Shown: in pieces, positions 16,339-24,482 of the stretch
Position numbering within the stretch: position 1 is the stretch's first letter
How the letters are laid out: each line of letters opens with the position of its first letter
Source: CAMLOF01 sp041913045
GTDB lineage: Bacteria > Pseudomonadota > Gammaproteobacteria > Burkholderiales > Burkholderiaceae_C
DNA: 64,000 bases
Reading direction: 5' to 3'
Assembly: GCA_041913045.1 (NCBI GenBank)
Contig: JAYSGB010000005.1
Location: 90,299 to 154,298 of the forward strand
Translations under genes and position numbers: made by a program
Notes under the pieces: generated by a model
Seen by the model: the letters and a program-made list of their open reading frames with translations, nothing else
Database searches by the model: none
What the model was told of the DNA's origin: nothing

Positions 16339-19157
16339 GGAAGGCTCCTCGTCACAGTGGTCGCCCCAGCACGGGTAGCTGCGAACTGCTCGGGACCTCC
16401 CGCAGGCAGGCAAACTCCGACGGCGACCGTGGGGTACAGGTCGCCCGGATGTTGATTGACGTAGAAGAGGATCTGACCATCGGAGCCGCTGGGTCGCCAT
16501 GTAGTGAGGTCGCTCGACGGCACGGTACCGAAGCGGTGGTAGTAGTCGAAGTAGACGTCGCCGCGATACTGTCCCGGGCCGGCGTTGGGGTCGCTTGCTC
16601 CCCAAGTCGTCTTGAGTTCACCTCCGACCACTCTCTTTTCGGTGGTGCGAATCTTGAAAGGGAGCCGCGCCAGCGGACCATTGGACACCTGGGCACCATC
16701 TCCGTAGCGAATGCCGACCCAGAATCTCGGCTGCTCAGCCGTCTTGCGACCAAGGTCGGCGTAGGACCACAAATCGCCGGGGCGCCCGGTAACAAACAGT
16801 CCCGTGATCGAGCGAGCTAGGCTGGCCGACCAGAGTCGAAGGTAGGCGGCGATGACATAAGGGCATGCGCGTCGGGTCAAGTCGCCCTCACCGTGCCTGA
16901 AGGGCGGTCGGTAGAACGGGCGGTCTGAGAGTGGGCTGACCGCGTGTGCTCGGGCTTCGATGCGACTCCAGAAGTCCGCGTGGAATCCTTCGCTCCCTGG
17001 CCTGTACTGGGCATAAGTCAAGCGGTCCAAGAGTTCGGCGGCCTCTGTAAGTTTGAGCGGTACGTCCAAAATCCGGCCTCGCTGCACGTTGGCCACAGTA
17101 AGATCGCTGGAGGGTCGCGCAAAGAGCTCCGCAACGACGTCTGCATTAGGATCCTCCTGCTTGCCGCTATTGATGACAGTGACGAAGGGGCGAGCTCCTG
17201 GAGACAAGGGAAGGTTACCAACGCCCATTATCTTTCCGGTGGCCTCGAAGTTGAGGCCCTGCAAAACAGTCGGCTCAGGGGAGCCGTTCATCATGCGCTC
17301 GGTAATAGCTGTGCGCACCGCTTCGTCGACATCGTGGTAAGCGCGGAAAAGTGCGAGTTGAGCGCTCGAAGCGAAGACGCGGCAAAGTTCGATATAGGAT
17401 CCGCGATACCCGAACCAGCGCTGCATCTGCATCTGGGTGTCGGCTAGTGGGTTGGCCGATGTACGTTGGAATAACGCTGTGGTCATCCCTTCCAGGGTCA
17501 GTCCCCGGGCCATGACGTTACCAGAGACGAAGATCGTGCAGATGTCGCGGGCTGCGCTCCACTTGCCGGTTGCTGGGTCCTGGCTCGGCGTGTAGGCAGG
17601 ACGGTCATCAGCGTTGGGGTCGCTATTGACCACAGCGACCCTAGTCCCTGGGATCACTTCTTCGATGAGCAGAGTCTCGATGGTCTGCCAGTCTGGGAAG
17701 GTCATCGGAGGCAGAACGTTGAACTCGCCCTCTATTGCTTCGGCGGAGGTACGGTACTTGGTGAGCCATTGCGCCCACGGGGCGGGGTCCGCCTGTAGGT
17801 CATTCACCAAACTGTCAGGGAGCCTTGCGTCACCTGCTTCGAGCAAATTCCGCGCCGTCGCCCGGTCCTGTATTCCCGCCCAGACCAGGATGTCCTCAGC
17901 GCCCCGGAAGTGATCCATGATCGCGGCTGAGGGGTGGTAGAGCATCGAGTGCGGCGGAGCTACGCAGGCAAAGGCTTCATGCTCGGTGTCGAACTGGGTA
18001 GTGATAGCGGACGCCGGGCCAATCCGGCCAGAGCGGTGCAGGCGGATGGCACCCGCAACCAAGAAAGCTCGGATGGCGTCGGCGAGGTCCTGCTGCGCGG
18101 AGTTGGTGGTGGGCACGCACAGATTGGCTGCCTCCGCGCGGCGGTAGAAGACCTCACCGCCGGTGTAGTAGGAGCGGATCCCCACAGCCTCAGGGTAGGT
18201 CGATGAGCGAGGGGCGTTGAGGTTGCCAGGGTCGCTTGTGTCTACTGGATGGCCGACATCAAGCGGCGTGCGAAGAGAGATCAGGAAGTCTCGCGGCGCC
18301 AGGGGGTTGTGGTCCTCCTGAAGGAGGTTGGCCTGGGGTGTCGCCGTGTAGGCGATGTAGGTCGAGAACAGATTTTCAGGCGAACCCTGGGGTGGATCCC
18401 AGAGGTTGGCTATCGCACGCGGGACCTGCTTCAATCTGCCGTAAATGGGGTCCTGCGAAGACTCAACTATGGCATCCAGAATTGAGCCATCGTCGGCCTC
18501 GTCGTCCAGCACGAGCATTTGGACGGTGCGATCAAGCTCCTTGACTGCGCTAAAGACGTTGGCTCGGAGGCTTGCTGCCAGGGCATGCAGATGGTCAGTC
18601 TGCTTCATCGCCACGATGATCAGTGGCCTGCCCTGACTCAACCTTTGTCGAACCTGTGCCGGCGGCAGCCGGTAGATGGCTGACAGTGGGTGCGTCTGCT
18701 CTGACAGTGCGATGCCAGGTGGCGGGCACAACAGACGGCGCTTAATCTTCTGTGCGTTGTCCTCTCCCGAGTCCAATTGCTTCACCAGCCTCTCATAGGT
18801 CTGGCGCCATAAGGAGAGACGGGTCCCGGCGAGTACGACGAGGATGTCGAGTCCGTTGTCGATAGCCAAGGCCGAGACACCCAGCATAGAAGCGGTCTTG
18901 CCAGACTGGACCGAACCCATGACGAGTCCCGTGCGCGATCGGCGGGATGACCTGTCATCCGGTTTCGCGGTGTCGGCTGACAAGATTCCACGCTGGAGAA
19001 TGTAGCGGGAGTCTGCTTCAACTGAGGCGCGCGCTGTTTCGGTCAAGCCAGTGAGTTGAGCCTTGTAGCGGGCCCACCACGAGTCCGCCTCTCGGGGAGC
19101 GGGTGGATGGAAGTAGACGTGCTCGACGAGCGGGGAGCTTCCTTGCACTGCTCTCAA
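16335..19157 (-). CDS. Z1 domain superfamily-2 ATPase
   Basis: 940 residues from a TTG start overlapping the upstream stop (TTGA); a GTG three codons later is possible. Walker A GSVQSGKT (81-88), Walker B MLVLDDEADD (about 214-223) and YTATPQANLL (about 267-276, helicase motif III position) define the ATPase. The Z1 domain (about 540-600) has VSGNVMARGLTLEGM and MQMQRWFGYRGSYIELCRVF. Z1 proteins are predicted DNA translocases of restriction-like loci. The C-terminal 340 residues match no domain I know. It is translationally coupled on both sides. Confidence 0.9.
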   Translation of the reverse strand: MRAVQGSSPLVEHVYFHPPAPREADSWWARYKAQLTGLTETARASVEADSRYILQRGILSADTAKPDDRSSRRSRTGLVMGSVQSGKTASMLGVSALAIDNGLDILVVLAGTRLSLWRQTYERLVKQLDSGEDNAQKIKRRLLCPPPGIALSEQTHPLSAIYRLPPAQVRQRLSQGRPLIIVAMKQTDHLHALAASLRANVFSAVKELDRTVQMLVLDDEADDGSILDAIVESSQDPIYGRLKQVPRAIANLWDPPQGSPENLFSTYIAYTATPQANLLQEDHNPLAPRDFLISLRTPLDVGHPVDTSDPGNLNAPRSSTYPEAVGIRSYYTGGEVFYRRAEAANLCVPTTNSAQQDLADAIRAFLVAGAIRLHRSGRIGPASAITTQFDTEHEAFACVAPPHSMLYHPSAAIMDHFRGAEDILVWAGIQDRATARNLLEAGDARLPDSLVNDLQADPAPWAQWLTKYRTSAEAIEGEFNVLPPMTFPDWQTIETLLIEEVIPGTRVAVVNSDPNADDRPAYTPSQDPATGKWSAARDICTIFVSGNVMARGLTLEGMTTALFQRTSANPLADTQMQMQRWFGYRGSYIELCRVFASSAQLALFRAYHDVDEAVRTAITERMMNGSPEPTVLQGLNFEATGKIMGVGNLPLSPGARPFVTVINSGKQEDPNADVVAELFARPSSDLTVANVQRGRILDVPLKLTEAAELLDRLTYAQYRPGSEGFHADFWSRIEARAHAVSPLSDRPFYRPPFRHGEGDLTRRACPYVIAAYLRLWSASLARSITGLFVTGRPGDLWSYADLGRKTAEQPRFWVGIRYGDGAQVSNGPLARLPFKIRTTEKRVVGGELKTTWGASDPNAGPGQYRGDVYFDYYHRFGTVPSSDLTTWRPSGSDGQILFYVNQHPGDLYPTVAVGVCLPAGGPEQFAATRAGATTVTRSLP

Positions 19158-21094
19158 CTCTTCGGTTTGATGAGCATCCGCTGCAACGAGGCATAGCCTG
19201 AGGACCCGAACTGCTGACGTACCGCCTCAGCCGCATGATCAGGGTCAATGCCCAATAGTTCGAGGAGACTTTTGCAGATCCTGGCGATGAAATCCCACTG
19301 GGTTTTTGTCTGCGTCTTTTCGGGGCGCTCCCAGTCCGGGGCCTCCTCGCTCGCCGTTCGGATAGCATCACCATTAGCCTCTATGCGGTCCTCGATGCCG
19401 TTTGGCGAGGCCGCTAAGGCCATGGTAATGCCCACCAGGGAACCTACGAGTTGGAGTTCCTGCCATTTAGCACCCTTGCCGCCATCCTTGAATTTATCGG
19501 ACCACAACTCATCGTGCGATGAGTGGAGTTCGACAGCGTTTAGCAGCAGCGAGAACAGCTTGGTCAACGTCGCGGGATGGGCTAGCGGGTGTGCCCTGCT
19601 CTTCTGAATCGCGACAAGCAACTGGTCGATGTTGCGGCTGGTAGATGCCAGGTCTTTTCCAGCGGTGTCATGCAGCAGGACCGAGATGACCCACGCAAGA
19701 ACCTTAGTCCTCTTGTAGCGCGTGTCCCCAAAACCGTAGCTCTTAAGCGCCTCACCTAGACGGTCAAGATCGCGGATGCCGGCAAGCGCTTCGGAGATTT
19801 TGGCTACATCAGTGTTCGGGTCGGCGTCGCCGGCAGCGGCAAGGGTCGCGCGGGTAAGTTCGACCTCGTGGTAGACAGCGTTACGGATCTCTTCCGCGTT
19901 CAGGTGAACGCCCTGCTTGTTGTAGAGGCGAAAGACCTCATGAATCTGGGCTTGGCTCGCCCGTGTGTACTCGATGACGGGGATTTTGTAATCCACGGGG
20001 TCCTCGAACAAAGCATCGACGTTGATTTGCTGCCCAGCGACGTTAATCTCTTGGCCCTTGATCTGCGTGTAGTACTTACCGCGGAGAGGTTCAAGGTATG
20101 GGCCGACCAATCCGCCGTCTCCGGATGAGCGCAACTTGAACGGGAAGTAATATTCGTCCTCATGCCCGGCCTTGAGTGCGTAACCCTCCAACGCTTTCCA
20201 CGCACGTCTGAAGGCCGGGTAGTCCTCGTTGAACAGATCCGTCAAGTTCCTGTGACCGCTGTTGTCGAGACGTCCTTGTTTGTTGAACTTTTTTCCACTG
20301 TGCCGTGCGGTGACTTCAGCAACCTTCTGCTTGGCAACGGGGTGTTTTCCCACAAACCGGAGGATTGCCGTGAGCCGCTGCTTGCCGTCGACGACCTCAT
20401 GAGGGGTGGAAGGCCCGGTTCTCAACAGTATGATGGACGGTAAGGGGACGCCCCGGAGGATGGACTCTATCAAGGACTGGCGGTCGCCACTCCCCCAAAC
20501 GTCGCCTCGTTGGTACGACGGTGTTAGGTTAGGCGCCTTCTTGGTGAGTTGGAAGATAGGCCAGACGTCGGCCTTTGCCGTGACCGGTTCCTGGCTCACC
20601 GCTTCCTCGCTCACATCGATCTCCGCCCACGCGTCAGCCCAGGACAGGGTGGCCGTCGCACGGCTAGTTCCCTTGGTCTCAAGCTCTTCGAGGAAGTCGG
20701 CCTGCAGCCGGCAGGCGGTGTCCACGCGCTCTTTCAAACGCTCCAGCGCGCGGATGGTCAGCGGCGGGGAGGCGGTCCCGGGGGCAAGGAGGTCGGTGGG
20801 ATCAAGGTCGAGCTCAGCGATGAGCGCCTGAAGGAAGGGTTCGCCGCCCGTGAGCGGGAGGTCATCGCTGAAGTTTAGCCAACCTTGAATCTCAGCCAGT
20901 TGGTTCGTCCATGCGCCTGAGGCGAAGTCGACGTCTACGCTGCTGAACATCGAAGACACTGGGGAAACACCGTTGGGCGTGTCTGAAGCCTCTGAGAGGG
21001 TCGCCAACCCTTCCGCGAGGCTCTCCAGCAATTGGACCCGCGGATCTTCCTCGTCGAGGTCGTCTTCGTCTTCGTGTTCGCTAAGGTCAGTCAC
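19154..21094 (-). CDS. DUF262 (GmrS/ParB-like) protein
   Basis: 646 residues from a GTG start overlapping the dcm stop (GTGA). The acidic N-terminus (about 1-175) is variable. The DUF262 core has TPSYQRGDVWGSGDRQSLIE (about 192-210), RGVPLPSIILLR and VVDGKQRLTAIL (about 234-246), the DGQR-type nucleotide-binding motif of GmrS-like and ParB-like proteins. No HNH/DUF1524 motif is visible in the C-terminal half, so a GmrSD-type fused nuclease seems absent. In related proteins the DUF262 part hydrolyses nucleotide and senses DNA modification; here that is inference. The operon places it between methyltransferase and Z1 ATPase. Confidence 0.85.
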   Translation of the reverse strand: MTDLSEHEDEDDLDEEDPRVQLLESLAEGLATLSEASDTPNGVSPVSSMFSSVDVDFASGAWTNQLAEIQGWLNFSDDLPLTGGEPFLQALIAELDLDPTDLLAPGTASPPLTIRALERLKERVDTACRLQADFLEELETKGTSRATATLSWADAWAEIDVSEEAVSQEPVTAKADVWPIFQLTKKAPNLTPSYQRGDVWGSGDRQSLIESILRGVPLPSIILLRTGPSTPHEVVDGKQRLTAILRFVGKHPVAKQKVAEVTARHSGKKFNKQGRLDNSGHRNLTDLFNEDYPAFRRAWKALEGYALKAGHEDEYYFPFKLRSSGDGGLVGPYLEPLRGKYYTQIKGQEINVAGQQINVDALFEDPVDYKIPVIEYTRASQAQIHEVFRLYNKQGVHLNAEEIRNAVYHEVELTRATLAAAGDADPNTDVAKISEALAGIRDLDRLGEALKSYGFGDTRYKRTKVLAWVISVLLHDTAGKDLASTSRNIDQLLVAIQKSRAHPLAHPATLTKLFSLLLNAVELHSSHDELWSDKFKDGGKGAKWQELQLVGSLVGITMALAASPNGIEDRIEANGDAIRTASEEAPDWERPEKTQTKTQWDFIARICKSLLELLGIDPDHAAEAVRQQFGSSGYASLQRMLIKPKS

Positions 21095-22476
21095 GCAGTG
21101 GCTCCCAATGGTTCGAGGTCAGGGGTGATGCTTGATGTGGGCCGGATGAGTCCACGCAACAATCGTTCTGCGATCGCTTTGACGACATGGGCGTTAACTG
21201 CGTTGCCGAGGGCCTTATAAGCATCGATGTCGGACGCCGGCAACTGGATGCCGCCGAGACACTGAAGTTCAGCGCACTCATCTGGAGTCATGTAGCGACG
21301 TTTACCGGTCAGGTTAGCACCGAGGATCGGCACCTGGGTCTCCGTGAAGGCAATGAGACTTGGGGAGGTCGTGGGACGCTTGATCCGCAGCCCAGACGCG
21401 CGTACCTGCAGCACAAAGTTGTCAATATCGCGCTCTTCACCCTGAGCGTTCCACTCCATCTTCTGGAAGCTGGAAGGAAAGTCTTGAGGGTTCCACCGAG
21501 CTAGCCAGGGATCAATCCAGGAACGGTTGGTTTGGTAGAACTCTCGGTTCTGCCTGATGAAAGTCCGCTTCCACTGTGGGAAACGGAAGTCGCCTGCGCG
21601 GTTAGCATGGCTAGGTATCTTAGTGATTTGCTCGTCGATTGTGCACTCGAGGGATTGGCCAAAGCTGCCCGAGAAGCCCATCTGGCGAAGACCCCATGCA
21701 GGTCTACGAGCCCAAACCCCTGGCGGAGTTTCGTCTTCGTATGGGTAGGTTGCCCCGAACTCCATCGCCCAGATCGGGAAGGAGGGCAGCTTCAGCGCAG
21801 CCGGCGAGCGGCGCAGGAAGTCACCCCACATGTCGATGGCTCGCAACGTCTGTTCCGGGATGGCGCGCCTGGAATGCGCTTCGTAGCGCAGTACCCGTCG
21901 GATTTCGGTGGGAGCCTTGTGCTTCGCCGGCCACTCGAATTGATCGAGTCCCTCAAGTGAACCCACGAAGTAGGCACGGTCTCGTACCTGTGGAATGCCA
22001 AACTCGTGGGGCGAGAAGTGCTCTACGTCGACGGAGTAGCCAAGCCCCTCTAACAATCGGATGATTGTGGTCTTTGTGCGGCCGCCATCGTGCTTGAGAA
22101 TGTTGGGCACGTTCTCCAAGATGAAGTGTTGCGGCCGCTTGACGCGCAGGATGTCGTGCACCTTGAAGAAGAGATTGCCCTGATTTGTGTCCTTGAAGCC
22201 CAGTTGGTCTCCTGCTTTGGAGAAAGGTTGGCACGGAAAACCCGCGGTAAGGACATGGTGATCGGGCACGCTTCGGGCGATGATTTCGTCACTGCTCAGT
22301 TCGTTGAGGTCACCCCAAGCGTCGATACCGAAGTTGACCTTGTAGAGGGCCTTCAGCGTGGGCTGCCACTCAGCAGCGAACACGCCACGTCCCCCCAGTT
22401 CATTGAGGGCGACGTGGAAACCACCCAGCCCAGCGAAGAGGTCGACAAAACGAAAGGCCTCACTACTAGTACCCAT
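21091..22476 (-). CDS. dcm: DNA (cytosine-5-)-methyltransferase
   Basis: 461 residues from the ATG at 22476 (a GTG directly before it is also possible). Motif I VDLFAGLGGFHVAL (about 11-24), motif IV GFPCQPFSKAGDQLG with catalytic Cys near residue 82, motif VI FILENVPNI, motif VIII VRDRAYFVG, and motifs IX-X near the end (ECAELQCLGG, YKALGNAVNAHVV) are all present, so it should be active. The target recognition region (about 200-370) is long, and its target is not readable. It starts the four-gene operon and would protect self DNA. No Vsr gene is next to it. Confidence 0.94.
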   Translation of the reverse strand: MGTSSEAFRFVDLFAGLGGFHVALNELGGRGVFAAEWQPTLKALYKVNFGIDAWGDLNELSSDEIIARSVPDHHVLTAGFPCQPFSKAGDQLGFKDTNQGNLFFKVHDILRVKRPQHFILENVPNILKHDGGRTKTTIIRLLEGLGYSVDVEHFSPHEFGIPQVRDRAYFVGSLEGLDQFEWPAKHKAPTEIRRVLRYEAHSRRAIPEQTLRAIDMWGDFLRRSPAALKLPSFPIWAMEFGATYPYEDETPPGVWARRPAWGLRQMGFSGSFGQSLECTIDEQITKIPSHANRAGDFRFPQWKRTFIRQNREFYQTNRSWIDPWLARWNPQDFPSSFQKMEWNAQGEERDIDNFVLQVRASGLRIKRPTTSPSLIAFTETQVPILGANLTGKRRYMTPDECAELQCLGGIQLPASDIDAYKALGNAVNAHVVKAIAERLLRGLIRPTSSITPDLEPLGATA

Positions 22477-22498
22477 CACTTCGGTCTCATCCGTCCCT

Positions 22499-22510
22499 GC
22501 CTGATCAGGC
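22499..22510. promoter_or_regulatory. Perfect 12-bp palindrome upstream of dcm
   Basis: GCCTGATCAGGC begins 22 bases before the dcm start codon on the minus strand, in the 224-base gap to gajB. The position fits an operator for the operon or an autoregulation site for the methyltransferase. No match to a known regulator is claimed. Confidence 0.4.
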
Positions 22511-22700
22511 GAAATTTCTCATGGTTTATTCAAACGCTCGCATTCTGTCACATCTTGCTGTGTGTATTCACGAGGCAGGGTCATGTGGCCGCCTTAGTGA
22601 AAAGCCGCAGTAGGACCGACAGCGGCTATAGAGCGGCTGCACTGGACTTGCCGCTCTCAGCCTGAGGACTAAACCGCTTGCGGTAGATGCGCCGCCCTCA

Positions 22701-24482
22701 CTATCCGTTGTAATCGAACTCACAGCGAGCCAGAACTTCGGTGGGCTCGTAGCTCCCATATCTTCCGCGTGAGCGACCGACCTCCGAGATGAGGTGCAAG
22801 TGCTTTCGAGCGCGCGAAGCCAGGACATACAGCAGCTTGCTGGCTGCGACATCGCCGTCGGAATCGCTGAAGTGGGGCACCATGCCTTGAAGAAGACCGA
22901 ACGCGATGACCACGTCAAACTCGGCGCCCTTGACCCCGTGAATGGTCGACACGGTGATCCCGGTTCGTTCGCGGAACACCTTCTTGAAGAACGACAGGTC
23001 GGTGATGTAGGAGGCGCCAGATTTCTGCAGCTTCTCCAGCCGCGCCTGGGAACTCGCAAAAAAAGCCTCGCGATGCTCCACCAGTGCGGGGAAAGCATTC
23101 AGTTCGATCCGCAGGCGCTCCAGCAACGCGACGAACGCCTGGTCCAGATACGCTAAGCCGTCCGTCTCGGCAATGGCGAGAGAGTTGGTCTCCCGCAGGA
23201 GCGAACGCTGAGTGATCCCGGACGTGTCGACGCCGAAATCTCGGAGGTCGGCAATGACGTCCCTGGCCCATCGCATGCGTCGCACCAGCATTTGGGGCGA
23301 TGACTCCGTCAACAAGATCTTCGAGAGCTTGAACCAAAAGTTGTCGGGATCATTGCTGAACGGCACCAATCCCGGGCCGTCGAACTGCTGGTCGGGGAGC
23401 AGTGCCACCAGCTTTCGGGTGGTTGACGCCAGCAAGATCCACCACGGCGCCAGCACGCAAATCTCTTCCGGTGCATGCCCTTCGGCCAAGCTCTTTTGAA
23501 TGAGCCTGACCAGTTCATCATGAAGGTCGCCGTGCGCAACGAAGCGGTTGTATGAGACTTGGCTGGGGAAGCCAACCATCTTGCCCGCTCCCTCGATGTC
23601 GGTGTCGTGCACGTTGAAGTTGGAGAAGTGCCCGATGATCCGCGCGCTTGAGCGGTAGTTCAAACGCAGTGCCATCTCCCGAATGGGGATGCCTGTGAGC
23701 GCGCGAAAATCCGATATCGAAATGGCATAGCCGCCGAGCGAGCCATATATCGCTTGGTTGGGATCGCCCACGATGAACGTCTTGGTGCTGCCGGCGCCCG
23801 CCCGCAGGATGGCCCCTACCAAGTTGTACTGGATCTGCTTCGTGTCCTGATACTCATCGACGAGGACGTAGTAGAAGACCTGTGACAGCAGTGAAGCGAT
23901 ATGCGGCTGATTCCGGATCAGCACCTGTGAGTACCAGAGGATCAACTCGAAGTCGATTCGTCTCGTGTCCGCTAGTTCTTGAAAGTAGGCTGCCAAGACC
24001 TTACGGATGCTGTCGTGTTTCCATGTGTCGGCACATCCCAGCCGGCACTCGTCCCCGTCGAAGTAATAGTCGCAGTCCCACAGCGTCACGCCACCTTGCA
24101 ACTCGCATAGCCGCTCAAGCATCTTCTCGCGGTCGTGCCGATCCAAGACCGTGTATCCGCGAGCAAGCTCCGGGACGTAGAGCCCGTAGGGCTTGATGAT
24201 CCATTCGAGGCAGAACGAGTGAATGGTTCCTATCCACAAGGCGGTGGTGTCGACTCCAAGGGCTTCGATTCGCTCCTGAATCTCGTCAGCGGCCCGGTGG
24301 GTGTAGGTGATGGCCACGACGATGCGCTTGTCCGTGCGCCGAGACAGTTCGTAGGCGATCTTGTAGGTCAGCGTGCGCGTCTTACCGCTGCCCGGACAGG
24401 CAATGAGAAAAACGCTCGATGGCTCTTCGACGGCGGCCGCTTGCTCGGGATTGAGCTCAGTGGCATCCCAGACGAACATCAT
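22701..24482 (-). CDS. gajB: UvrD/Rep-like superfamily-1 helicase, Gabija GajB-like
   Basis: 593 residues; the start ATG shares one base with the gajA stop (TGATG). Helicase motifs in order: I LIACPGSGKTRTL (about 26-38), Ia AITYTHRAADEI, II LVDEYQDTKQ (about 207-216), III GDPNQAIYG (about 239-247), IV LRLNYRSS, V VSTIHGVKGAEFDVVIAF and VI LYVLASRARKHLHL. In Gabija, GajB senses DNA termini or ssDNA and stimulates GajA. It is somewhat longer than the B. cereus GajB (about 490 residues). Function rests on linkage to the following OLD-type nuclease gene. Confidence 0.85.
   Translation of the reverse strand: MMFVWDATELNPEQAAAVEEPSSVFLIACPGSGKTRTLTYKIAYELSRRTDKRIVVAITYTHRAADEIQERIEALGVDTTALWIGTIHSFCLEWIIKPYGLYVPELARGYTVLDRHDREKMLERLCELQGGVTLWDCDYYFDGDECRLGCADTWKHDSIRKVLAAYFQELADTRRIDFELILWYSQVLIRNQPHIASLLSQVFYYVLVDEYQDTKQIQYNLVGAILRAGAGSTKTFIVGDPNQAIYGSLGGYAISISDFRALTGIPIREMALRLNYRSSARIIGHFSNFNVHDTDIEGAGKMVGFPSQVSYNRFVAHGDLHDELVRLIQKSLAEGHAPEEICVLAPWWILLASTTRKLVALLPDQQFDGPGLVPFSNDPDNFWFKLSKILLTESSPQMLVRRMRWARDVIADLRDFGVDTSGITQRSLLRETNSLAIAETDGLAYLDQAFVALLERLRIELNAFPALVEHREAFFASSQARLEKLQKSGASYITDLSFFKKVFRERTGITVSTIHGVKGAEFDVVIAFGLLQGMVPHFSDSDGDVAASKLLYVLASRARKHLHLISEVGRSRGRYGSYEPTEVLARCEFDYNG

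Noticed and set aside
16339..16605. N-terminal extension of the DUF4420 protein
   Set aside because: It lies inside the Z1 gene and reads as basic low-quality sequence; the ATG at 16338 overlaps the Z1 stop as for the other genes.
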